NCBI RefSeq assembly: GCF_018375725.1
Contig: NZ_JAHACR010000152.1
Coordinates: forward strand, 1 to 9,635
From: Burkholderia sp.
GTDB lineage: Bacteria; Pseudomonadota; Gammaproteobacteria; Burkholderiales; Burkholderiaceae
Length of the DNA: 9,635 bases
Direction of reading: 5' to 3'
In this document: piece by piece, positions 1 to 5,597 of the stretch
Layout: every line of letters begins with the position of its first letter
Position numbering within the stretch: the first letter of the stretch is position 1
Program-made: the position numbers and the translations under genes
Notes under the pieces: model-generated
Told to the model about the DNA's origin: nothing
Databases searched by the model: none
The model's input: the letters and a program-made list of their open reading frames with translations, nothing else

Positions 1-107
1 AGCGCGACGACGATCGTGCCGATACCGATCGTCGCCCCCCGGCCGCCACCGAAACCGCCCCGGCGATCCTCGACATTCTGGCTCTCGATTTCGTCGTCCA
101 GCCTCAT
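1..107 (-). CDS. YpfJ-type neutral zinc metallopeptidase, N-terminal fragment
   Basis: Only the first 35 codons lie in the window and the gene continues past the left edge. The peptide begins MRLDDEIESQNVEDRRGG and continues with a glycine-rich stretch and then a hydrophobic run (TIGIGTIVVA), the start of a membrane helix. This charged 'NVEDRRG' start, Gly-rich linker and single membrane segment is the usual N-terminus of the YpfJ/COG2321 putative neutral zinc metallopeptidases (Zn_peptidase family). In those proteins the catalytic HExxH domain follows outside the membrane, and here it lies out of view. The ATG at 105-107 has a strong Shine-Dalgarno sequence GGAGGAG (complement of 114-120), which fixes the start. 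No substrate is known to me for this family. The family call rests on the N-terminal signature alone. Confidence 0.72.
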   Translation of the reverse strand, partial: MRLDDEIESQNVEDRRGGFGGGRGATIGIGTIVVA

Positions 108-450
108 CGCCGGCTCCTCCGTTCCTCATGAATGTACCGGCCGGGCAAAGCCCGGCCAGACGATAAACCGCTCCACGCGCGCCGCGGTTCGCTCGCCACA
201 ATCTGTCGAGCGCAACGACACGTCGACTGCCGCCGTTTCGGCGCGCCTGTACGTCCGCCATTTTGCCGGGCTTTTTGCCACTTATCGCAAAAAAAGACGC
301 GCATGGCCCGATCGGGCAGTTTCGGCAGATGAGACCGACGCGCGTCATCGAACGCCTCGCAGGATCCCATGTGCACCATCGCTGCTTGTCCGATCCTCGG
401 TCCGGGCTTAACCTTGGGCGCAATCGCGACTCTCGAACAGGTGGCCCGGC
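108..450. other. 343-bp intergenic region between divergent genes
   Basis: This region separates the minus-strand peptidase from the plus-strand PPC gene, so both promoters should be here. I could not pick a convincing -35/-10 pair for either. Visible structure includes a GC-rich hairpin at 139-157, a run of seven A at 289-295 and a 12-bp perfect palindrome GCCCGATCGGGC at 306-317. Reading frames crossing it encode Arg/Pro-rich peptides without recognisable motifs, so I regard it as non-coding. Confidence 0.6.
139..157. repeat. GC-rich perfect hairpin upstream of the peptidase gene
   Basis: Arms GGCCGGGC (139-146) and GCCCGGCC (150-157) pair perfectly around an AAA loop. There is no T-run on either side, so it is not a standard intrinsic terminator. 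It lies about 30-50 nt before the start of the minus-strand peptidase gene and may sit in its 5' leader. Confidence 0.5.
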
Positions 451-861
451 ATGCAGATCCATCCTTTGCGCCTTTCCCCCGGCCGTGATCTGCGCGCCGC
501 CATCGAAGACGCGCTGCGCCAGCGCGGCTCGCGCGCGGCATTCGTGCTTCAGGGCATCGGGAGCCTGGACGTCGCCCAGTTGCGATTCGCGGGCGCCGAA
601 GCCCCGGTCTCGCTGCGCTGCGATCTCGAAATATTGACGCTGGCCGGCTCGGTATCACTGGATGGCGCACATCTGCACATGTCCGTTTCCGACGTGCGAG
701 GCCAAGTGTATGGCGGGCATGTGGCGAGCGGATGCACGGTTCGCACGACGGCCGAGATACTGATCGCGCTGCTTCCCGAACATCGCTTCTCCCGCGAAAT
801 CGATCCGGATACCGGCTTCAAGGAGCTCGTGGTGCACGACGAAAACGGCGGCGCCGACTGA
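451..861 (+). CDS. PPC/DUF296 (PCC) domain-containing protein
   Basis: The 136-residue protein is essentially one PPC (plants and prokaryotes conserved, DUF296) domain. Recognisable blocks are HPLRL (4-8), the FVLQGIGSL strand (31-39), DLEILTLAGS (58-67), the histidine-bearing HLHMS (74-78) followed by GGH (88-90), and the terminal SREIDPDTGFKELVV block (114-128). Bacterial members are small single-domain proteins that form trimers. The plant versions are fused to AT-hook DNA-binding domains, and the bacterial role is not established. The HxH...GGH histidines are a family hallmark often suggested to bind metal. The start is supported by AGGTGG at 439-444, six bases before ATG, and by family N-termini beginning at this Met. 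It appears to be a single-gene unit with a terminator-like hairpin about 75 bp after the stop. The family call is firm. The label 'DNA-binding protein' often attached to it is not supported by anything seen here. Confidence 0.88.
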   Translation: MQIHPLRLSPGRDLRAAIEDALRQRGSRAAFVLQGIGSLDVAQLRFAGAEAPVSLRCDLEILTLAGSVSLDGAHLHMSVSDVRGQVYGGHVASGCTVRTTAEILIALLPEHRFSREIDPDTGFKELVVHDENGGAD

Positions 862-934
862 GCAGCGCGCTCGCTGTTGTATCAAGCACTGCCTTGCGCC
901 GAACCGGGAATGTGCGGACGACCGAAACCGACCA

Positions 935-962
935 TGGCCGGCGCGCGGCCAGGATCATTTTT
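935..962 (+). terminator. Putative intrinsic terminator after the PPC gene
   Basis: Arms TGGCCG (935-940) and CGGCCA (946-951) enclose a GCGCG loop. A run of five T (958-962) follows after a six-base gap. The hairpin is short and the T-run is displaced, so this is a moderate call. The position, downstream of the plus-strand PPC gene and before the convergent YaiI-type gene, is suitable. Confidence 0.42.
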
Positions 963-1112
963 ATGCCGAGCCAAATCAGGCGGGCGGCGCCGGCGAGCCG
1001 ATGCACCGCATCGATCTTACTCGAGCATATCGACGCGCTTTCGATGCGCGGCCGCCGTTCCGCTCCCGGTCCGTCTCAATGCCTGCCCATCGTCCGACTC
1101 CGCATACAGCGC

Positions 1113-1580
1113 TCAAACGGCCCCGCCGGGCGGCTTACAGTGACGCGCCAGAAACCGGTCGAGTTGTCGGGCGAATGCATTGCTGTCACGCGCGCTATAG
1201 GGCGGCGGCCCACCCGTATCGATTCCCGCGCTGCGCAGTTGCGACATCATTTCACGCATCGTCAGGCGTTCCTCGATATTTTCACGGCTAAACCAGCCGC
1301 CGCGCGGGTCGAGCACATGCGCGCCTTTGTCCAGGGCGGCAGCGGCAAGCGGTATGTCCGCGGTAATCACCAGATCACCGGCGGTCGCCAGTTCGACGAT
1401 GCGGGCATCGGCAGCGTCGAAACCCGCCGGCACCTGAATCGACTTGATGAAGGGGGACGGCGGTGTGCGCAGATACTGGTTCGCGACCAGCGTCACGCAT
1501 ATTTCGACGCGGCGCGCGGCCCGGAACAGCACGTCCTTGACAACAGCGGGACAGGCATCGGCATCAACAAGCACGTGCAT
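1113..1580 (-). CDS. YaiI/YqxD family protein (UPF0178, PIN-like)
   Basis: The 155-residue protein has the full set of UPF0178 (YaiI/YqxD) signatures. They are the DADACP motif (6-11), the central DAAD (56-59), GDLVITADIPLA (68-79), DPRGGWFSREN (91-101) and the C-terminal GGPPPYSARDSNAFA block (123-137). The length is normal for the family. The conserved aspartates at both strand ends are what place the family in the PIN-like nuclease fold, but to my knowledge no substrate is established. The ATG at 1578-1580 has GGAG (complement of 1589-1592) eight bases upstream. The gene converges on the PPC gene and diverges from the ABC importer operon. No functional link to either neighbour is visible. 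The family assignment is confident and the activity is unknown. Confidence 0.92.
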   Translation of the reverse strand: MHVLVDADACPAVVKDVLFRAARRVEICVTLVANQYLRTPPSPFIKSIQVPAGFDAADARIVELATAGDLVITADIPLAAAALDKGAHVLDPRGGWFSRENIEERLTMREMMSQLRSAGIDTGGPPPYSARDSNAFARQLDRFLARHCKPPGGAV

Positions 1581-1684
1581 GACGACAACTCCGTTGCATA
1601 AGACAAAACATAACGATCATGGATGCGGCAAGGATATCGAAACCACGAACGCCCTGCGACCGATTGCCCTATTGATGTGAGCAC

Positions 1685-1705
1685 CCGCGCAAAGCGCGGC
1701 GTTTT
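1685..1705 (+). terminator. Small terminator-like hairpin upstream of the importer promoter
   Basis: CCGCGC (1685-1690) pairs with GCGCGG (1694-1699) around AAA, and TTTT (1702-1705) follows two bases later. It has the shape of a weak intrinsic terminator on the plus strand. No plus-strand gene precedes it directly, so it may insulate the importer from upstream read-through, or act as an attenuator if an additional promoter lies further upstream. Confidence 0.35.
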
Positions 1706-1764
1706 CGATGAATGACATCCGCATAAACGCCTATCGGGAACCGATGCCGCAATGTTCGTGTGGA

Positions 1765-1770
1765 TATAAT
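1765..1770 (+). promoter_or_regulatory. Candidate -10 element for the ABC importer operon
   Basis: An exact sigma-70 -10 hexamer TATAAT stands 117 bp before the first gene of the importer. No good -35 is found at 16-18 bp spacing and the extended -10 TG is displaced by one base. If the element is used, an activator is probably needed. It would start a leader of about 110 nt. Confidence 0.45.
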
Positions 1771-1783
1771 GTCGCGCAGACTC

Positions 1784-1836
1784 CAGCCGGACACTGCACC
1801 GGACGGAATGGCCGCGCACTGGCGACCTTCCGGCTG
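1784..1836 (+). other. Possible structured 5' leader of the importer mRNA
   Basis: CAGCCGGA (1784-1791) is the exact reverse complement of TCCGGCTG (1829-1836). This would close a 53-nt stem-loop within the predicted leader, 50 nt before the start codon. The loop also holds a copy of CCGGAC (1799-1804) that duplicates 1787-1792. I do not recognise a known riboswitch, and an 8-bp match in GC-rich DNA can occur by chance. Confidence 0.25.
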
Positions 1837-1887
1837 CCGCGCCACACACGCTTTAGTGATTGCAACCTCAACATCGGGGAATAACAG

Positions 1888-2757
1888 ATGAGCTTCTCTT
1901 CCATGCGTCGCACGGCGCTCAAGGGCGTCCTTGCCAGTGCACTCGCCACCTCCCTTCCCGCCATTGCATCGGATGCCGTGCTGCGTGTTTCCGCCATTCC
2001 GGACGAAGCGCCGACCGAATTGCAGCGCAAGTTCGCGCCGCTCGGCAAGTACCTCGAGGAACAGACCGGCATGAAGGTCGTCTTTACGCCGGTGTCGGAC
2101 TATGCCGCCGTCGTCGAGGCGCTCGCGACCAACAAGATCGACCTGGCCTGGCTGGGCGGCTTCACCTACGTCCAGGCCGCCATCCGCACGAAGGGCACGG
2201 CCATTCCGATCGTCCAGCGTGAAGAGGATGCCAAGTTCACCTCCAAGTTCATCACCGCCGATCCGGAAATCAAGTCGCTGGCAGACCTGAAGGGCAAGAC
2301 CTTCGCCTTCGGCGCGCCGTCCTCCACCTCGGGCAGCCTGATGCCGCGCTACTTCCTGATGCAGGCCGGCCTGAACCCGGAAAAGGATTTCAAGCGCGTC
2401 GCATTCTCCGGCGCCCATGACGCCACCGCGGCATTCGTGGCTTCCGGCAAGGTCGATGCCGGCGCACTGAACGCATCCGTCTGGGAAAAGCTCGTCGAGA
2501 CGAAGAAGGTCGATACCGGCAAGGTCCGCGTGTTCTACACCACGCCGCCGTACTTCGACTACAACTGGACGGTACGCGGCAACCTCGACCCGGCGCTCGT
2601 CCACAAGCTTACCGAGGCCTTCCTGAAGCTCGATCCGTCCAATCCGGAACAGCGGGAAATCCTCAACCTGCAACGCGCGTCCAAGTTCATCCCGACCAAG
2701 AAGGAGAACTATGACGGCATCGAAAAGGCGGCACATGCAGCCGGTTTGCTGAAGTGA
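1888..2757 (+). CDS. PhnD-family ABC transporter substrate-binding protein, putative selenate type
   Basis: This 289-residue protein is the periplasmic binding component of the importer encoded with the next two genes. Residues 1-28 form an export signal: MRR near the start, a hydrophobic core, and a likely cleavage after AIA (27) or AIAS (28). The RRTALK stretch is only a partial match to a Tat motif, so Sec export is more likely. The mature protein is a two-lobed phosphate/phosphite/phosphonate-binding (PhnD-like) fold. It shows KIDLAWLGGFTY (83-94), LKGKTFAFG (134-142) and the ligand-contacting SSTSG (145-149). From memory the blocks VSAIPDEAPTEL (34-45), REEDAKFTSKF (111-121) and TTPPYFDYNWTVRG (218-231) are typical of the clade named 'putative selenate' binding proteins. 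That name rests on genomic association with selenium genes, and no selenium gene is in this window. Phosphonate or phosphite cannot be excluded. GGGGA about eight bases upstream supports the first ATG. Confidence 0.9.
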   Translation: MSFSSMRRTALKGVLASALATSLPAIASDAVLRVSAIPDEAPTELQRKFAPLGKYLEEQTGMKVVFTPVSDYAAVVEALATNKIDLAWLGGFTYVQAAIRTKGTAIPIVQREEDAKFTSKFITADPEIKSLADLKGKTFAFGAPSSTSGSLMPRYFLMQAGLNPEKDFKRVAFSGAHDATAAFVASGKVDAGALNASVWEKLVETKKVDTGKVRVFYTTPPYFDYNWTVRGNLDPALVHKLTEAFLKLDPSNPEQREILNLQRASKFIPTKKENYDGIEKAAHAAGLLK

Positions 2758-3581
2758 GTTTTGTGTTGAACGGCGTGAGCGTGACTCACGCCAACGGCAC
2801 CCATGCCCTCACCGACATTTCGCTCACCGCGAAACAAGGTGAGCGCATTGCGCTGATCGGTCCGTCGGGTGCGGGCAAGACGTCGTTGCTGTCGCTGCTC
2901 GGCACCGCGCTGGCACCGGCCAGCGGGCACGCCGAGGTTCTCGATTTTTCCATCGATCGCCGTTCGCCCGGCAGCCTGAAACGCGTACGCCCCCGCATCG
3001 GCTTCGTTCATCAGACGCCCCCGATTCCCGCGCGTCAGCGCGTGGTCACGGCCGTGCTGGCCGGGCGGCTGGGACAATGGCCGGTCTGGAAGTCGCTGGC
3101 GTCGCTGGTCTACCCGCTGGATGTACCCGGCGCGCGCGCCGCGCTCGAACGCGTCGATCTCGCCGACAAGCCGTTCGTCCGCTGCGACCAGCTGTCGGGC
3201 GGCCAGTTCCAGCGCGTGGCCATCGCCCGCATGCTGTACCAGCGCCCTGAACTGATGCTGGCCGACGAACCCGTGTCCGCGCTCGACCCGGCACTCGCCC
3301 GGTTCGCCATCCGCCTGCTGACATCCGACGCCGAAGCGCGTGGCGCGACGCTCGTCGCCAGCCTGCACGCCGTCGATCTCGCGCTGAATCATTTTTCACG
3401 CATTGTCGGCATCAAGGCCGGCCGCATCGCCTTTGATTCGCCGGCCGGCGAAGTCACCGATGCCATGCTGCACGACCTGTACGCAAGCGAGGGCCGGATC
3501 TTGCCGACGTCGGAGACCGAATCCGCTCACCCGCCGGCCCCCGCGGCCAAAGAAGCCGACCCGCGCACCAAATGCTATTGA
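2754..3581 (+). CDS. PhnC-like ABC transporter ATP-binding protein
   Basis: This 275-residue cytoplasmic ATPase powers the importer. It is complete, with Walker A GPSGAGKT (36-43), Q-loop glutamine in FVHQ (Q87), signature LSGGQ (147-151), Walker B LMLADEP (167-173, with D171 and catalytic E172), D-loop SALD (175-178) and switch histidine H205. It starts with GTG, which overlaps the TGA of the binding-protein gene by four bases, so translation is probably coupled. Residues beyond about 250 form a Pro/Ala-rich charged tail that is not part of the ATPase core. The end of the gene overlaps the permease start by 10 bp. By family it belongs with the phosphonate-type importers (PhnC). Substrate choice is set by the partner proteins. 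Confidence 0.93.
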   Translation: MSFVLNGVSVTHANGTHALTDISLTAKQGERIALIGPSGAGKTSLLSLLGTALAPASGHAEVLDFSIDRRSPGSLKRVRPRIGFVHQTPPIPARQRVVTAVLAGRLGQWPVWKSLASLVYPLDVPGARAALERVDLADKPFVRCDQLSGGQFQRVAIARMLYQRPELMLADEPVSALDPALARFAIRLLTSDAEARGATLVASLHAVDLALNHFSRIVGIKAGRIAFDSPAGEVTDAMLHDLYASEGRILPTSETESAHPPAPAAKEADPRTKCY

Positions 3582-5128
3582 ATCCAGCTGACCGCGACCC
3601 CGCAGCACCGCGCCGTCTCACCTGGGCGATCACGACGCTGGTCATCCTCTGGCCGCTGCTCAGAGCCGCGGAGGTCAATCCCGGAGCGCTGCTCGATCCC
3701 GAGAACCTGAGGGTGATCGGCCATTTTCTGTCAGCGTTCCTGCCGCCCGAGACCGGCGCCGAATTCATCGGCTATCTCGGCAAAGCGACGCTGGAAACAT
3801 TGGCCATCGCCACCGGCGGCATCACGCTGGCCTTCGCGATCGCCGTGCCGATCGGCTTTCTCGCCACCAATGGAGGCCGCGAGAAAGCCACGCTGAACCC
3901 CGTCGCCCGCGGGCTGCTCGTCATCCTGCGAGGCATTCCGGAACTCGTCTGGGCGCTCGTTTTCGTCCGCGTTTTCGGTCTCGGTCCGGCGGCAGGCGTG
4001 CTGGCCCTGGGGCTGACCTATGGCGGCATGCTCGGCAAGGTCTACGCGGAAATCCTCGAGTCGGTCGATGCATCGCCCGCCCTGGCGCTGCGCCGCAGCG
4101 GAACCGGCCGGATGCTGGCCATTCTCTACGGGCTGGTTCCCCAGGCGTCGAAGGAACTGCTGTCCTATACCGTCTATCGCTGGGAATGCGCGATCCGCGC
4201 GTCTGTCGTGATGGGTTTCGTCGGCGCGGGCGGCCTCGGACAATTGATGGATCAGGCGATGAAGATGCTCAACGGCGGCGAGGCCGCCAGCATCCTGCTC
4301 GCGTTCATGATGCTGGTCCTCGTCGCCGACGGCCTGTCCGTCTGGTTACGCCGGGCGATCGACGTATTGCCGGCACGCCGCGCTGCGCCTTTCGGCTGGC
4401 GCAGCGTGCTGGTCGTGACAACGCTGCTGGCGGGCAGCATCGGCAGCTTCCGCTATCTCGGCGTCGGATTCGTGTCGCTGTTCACCGCGGATGCCGCGCA
4501 GACCATCGGCGAATTCTTCGCGGGCTTCTTTCCGCCGGATCTTTCGTCCGCGTGGCTGCTCAAGGTCGGCCAGGGGATCTGGGAAACGCTGGCGATCTCG
4601 GTGGTCGGCACGCTGTTCGCGGCTGTCGGCGGCCTGTTGCTCGCGCTGCCGAAACCCCGAGCCCCGTTCAGCCTCATCCTCAACCTGCTTCGTTCAATAC
4701 CGGAGCTCGTATGGGCAACCATCACGGCCCTCGCCGCCGGTCTCGGTCCTTTCGCAGGGGCGCTCGCGCTGGCCCTGCACACCGGCGGCGTGCTCGGGCG
4801 CCTGTACGCGGAAGCATTCGACAACACCCCGCCCGCGTCGAACAACGCGCTGCGCCTGGCGGGCGCGCCCGCCAGCGTCGCCTTCCTGTACGGCACGCTG
4901 CCGGGCGCGCTGCCGCAAATGATTGCGTATACGCTTTACCGCTGGGAAATCAATGTCCGCATGGCCGCCATCCTCGGTTTCGTCGGTGCGGGCGGCCTCG
5001 GGCAACTGCTCTATTTCGAGCTATCGCTCTTTCACTACGCTCAGGCCTCGACGGTGATTATCGCGATGCTGCTGCTGTCGATCGCCGTCGATCACACCAG
5101 CGCCTGGCTGCGCCAGCGCCTGCTGTAA
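3572..5128 (+). CDS. Fused double PhnE/PtxC-family ABC transporter permease
   Basis: At 518 residues this permease is about twice the usual PhnE length and is an internal tandem duplication. Matching blocks recur exactly 254 residues apart: PELVWA at 123 and 377, YRWE at 202 and 456, and GFVGAGGLGQL at 215 and 469. Each half has about six hydrophobic segments and its own ATPase-coupling loop (LALRRSGTGR, 171-180; ALRLAGAPAS, 426-435). One polypeptide can therefore supply both channel subunits that in simpler systems come from a homodimer or two genes. It sits in the inner membrane and partners with the two preceding gene products. The ATG at 3572 overlaps the ATPase gene by 10 bp. No strong Shine-Dalgarno is evident, so coupling is likely. 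The two halves have diverged widely apart from the coupling regions, indicating an old fusion. Fused permeases are known in the putative selenate-type systems. Confidence 0.93.
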   Translation: MLLNPADRDPAAPRRLTWAITTLVILWPLLRAAEVNPGALLDPENLRVIGHFLSAFLPPETGAEFIGYLGKATLETLAIATGGITLAFAIAVPIGFLATNGGREKATLNPVARGLLVILRGIPELVWALVFVRVFGLGPAAGVLALGLTYGGMLGKVYAEILESVDASPALALRRSGTGRMLAILYGLVPQASKELLSYTVYRWECAIRASVVMGFVGAGGLGQLMDQAMKMLNGGEAASILLAFMMLVLVADGLSVWLRRAIDVLPARRAAPFGWRSVLVVTTLLAGSIGSFRYLGVGFVSLFTADAAQTIGEFFAGFFPPDLSSAWLLKVGQGIWETLAISVVGTLFAAVGGLLLALPKPRAPFSLILNLLRSIPELVWATITALAAGLGPFAGALALALHTGGVLGRLYAEAFDNTPPASNNALRLAGAPASVAFLYGTLPGALPQMIAYTLYRWEINVRMAAILGFVGAGGLGQLLYFELSLFHYAQASTVIIAMLLLSIAVDHTSAWLRQRLL

Positions 5129-5174
5129 TCGCGCGCAAGCCCTCGACTGCGTCTGCCGCCGTCAGCGATCAGCC

Positions 5175-5209
5175 GATGACGTCCCCACCCTGTCGGCGGG
5201 GACGTCATC
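5175..5209. terminator. Bidirectional terminator hairpin between convergent genes
   Basis: GATGACGTCCCC (5175-5186) and GGGGACGTCATC (5198-5209) form a perfect 12-bp stem with an 11-base loop. It lies 46 bp after the permease stop and 13 bp beyond the stop of the convergent lipoprotein gene, so it can serve both transcripts. Neither side carries a T-run, so termination may be partly Rho-assisted, or the stem may mainly stabilise mRNA 3' ends. Confidence 0.7.
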
Positions 5210-5222
5210 ATCCCGTCAGTGC

Positions 5223-5357
5223 TTACTTGGCCTTTTCCGCGGTATCGCTGATCGCCTGACCGCCCTTCGAAATATCCTGCCCCACGCCGGCAATCGTGTT
5301 GCAACCGGCAAGCGCAGCGGTGACGACCAGCAGCACTGCAGCAAACGTACGCGTCAT
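5223..5357 (-). CDS. Entericidin A/B family small lipoprotein
   Basis: The 44-residue product MTRTFAAVLLVVTAALAGC... has a short positively charged start, a hydrophobic core and a lipobox LAGC with the modifiable cysteine at residue 19. A mature tail of 26 residues follows, with the entericidin pattern CNTIAGVGQDISKGGQAI. Family members (EcnA/EcnB type) are membrane-anchored lipoproteins. In E. coli they are described as a toxin/antidote pair linked to stationary-phase lysis, but in Burkholderia-like genomes single copies are common and the role is not defined. The start chosen (ATG, 5355-5357) has a near-ideal AAGGAG (complement of 5365-5370). A longer reading frame upstream would place the signal peptide internally. 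Transcription probably starts from the promoter at 5453-5481, giving an approximately 90-nt leader. Confidence 0.88.
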   Translation of the reverse strand: MTRTFAAVLLVVTAALAGCNTIAGVGQDISKGGQAISDTAEKAK

Positions 5358-5452
5358 GCTCAATCTCCTTCGAGTCAATGAACCCCGGGCGGGCGAATGT
5401 GGATCACATCCGCCATGGCGCCCTGCAACCCGCAAGTCGGGGGCCAGAACCG

Positions 5453-5481
5453 ATTATACGGAGCCGTCCGCCGCATGCCAG
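5453..5481 (-). promoter_or_regulatory. Sigma-70-like promoter of the entericidin gene
   Basis: On the minus strand a perfect -10 TATAAT (complement of 5453-5458) is preceded, 17 bp upstream, by CTGGCA (complement of 5476-5481), which matches four of six bases of the -35 consensus. The predicted start point is near 5446. Confidence 0.6.
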
Positions 5482-5535
5482 CCCGGATAATTCGGGCGCC
5501 GGGCGACGCGCAACGCGCCGTCACGCAAGTTTTCC

Positions 5536-5563
5536 TTGACTTCGCATGCCACCGAACTAATAT
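5536..5563 (+). promoter_or_regulatory. Promoter of the carbamoyltransferase gene
   Basis: TTGACT (5536-5541) matches five of six -35 bases. TAATAT (5558-5563), 16 bp later, is a fair -10; AATATA one base downstream gives 17-bp spacing. Transcription would start near 5570, leaving a leader of about 28 nt. The -10 region overlaps the inverted repeat at 5559-5579, so a protein bound there would block the polymerase. Confidence 0.6.
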
Positions 5564-5579
5564 ACGCACCGCGTATATT
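5559..5579. promoter_or_regulatory. Perfect 9+3+9 inverted repeat, candidate operator
   Basis: AATATACGC (5559-5567) and GCGTATATT (5571-5579) are exact inverted copies separated by ACC. The site covers the predicted -10 and start point and ends 18 bp before the ATG. The size and symmetry suit a dimeric helix-turn-helix repressor. The bases continue into a run of six T (5578-5583), but because transcription probably starts inside the repeat, an RNA hairpin is less likely than a DNA operator. The protein that binds is unknown. The N-terminal domain of the adjacent gene product is an obvious candidate. Confidence 0.62.
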
Positions 5580-5597
5580 TTTTATCAGGTTCCGTTC

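Larger units (their letters stand above)
1581..1887. other. 307-bp divergent control region of the YaiI-type gene and the ABC importer
   Basis: No gene is seen here. The importer-proximal half holds a small hairpin with a T4 run (1685-1705), an exact TATAAT (1765-1770) and a possible leader stem (1784-1836). The half next to the YaiI-type gene has the ribosome site of that gene, but I could not identify a good promoter for it. Confidence 0.55.

Noticed and set aside
306..317. 12-bp palindrome GCCCGATCGGGC as an operator
   Set aside because: Short GC palindromes are common in this base composition, and no promoter could be placed next to it.
732..1601. Plus-strand reading frame of 289 codons spanning the PPC gene end and the YaiI-type gene
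   Set aside because: It crosses two recognised genes in other frames and encodes Arg-rich low-complexity sequence.
1669..2736. Minus-strand reading frame of 355 codons opposite the binding-protein gene
   Set aside because: Shadow of the binding-protein gene. It has no motif and is incompatible with the clear plus-strand operon.
5559..5583. Inverted repeat plus T6 read as an intrinsic terminator or attenuator
   Set aside because: The stem is A+T-rich, the predicted transcription start falls inside it, and it sits directly before the ribosome site. An operator explains it better, though the start point is unmapped.
5397..5597. 67-codon N-terminal extension of the carbamoyltransferase from an upstream ATG
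   Set aside because: It would place a good promoter and a perfect inverted repeat inside the coding region, overlap the entericidin promoter region, and add sequence with no domain character.
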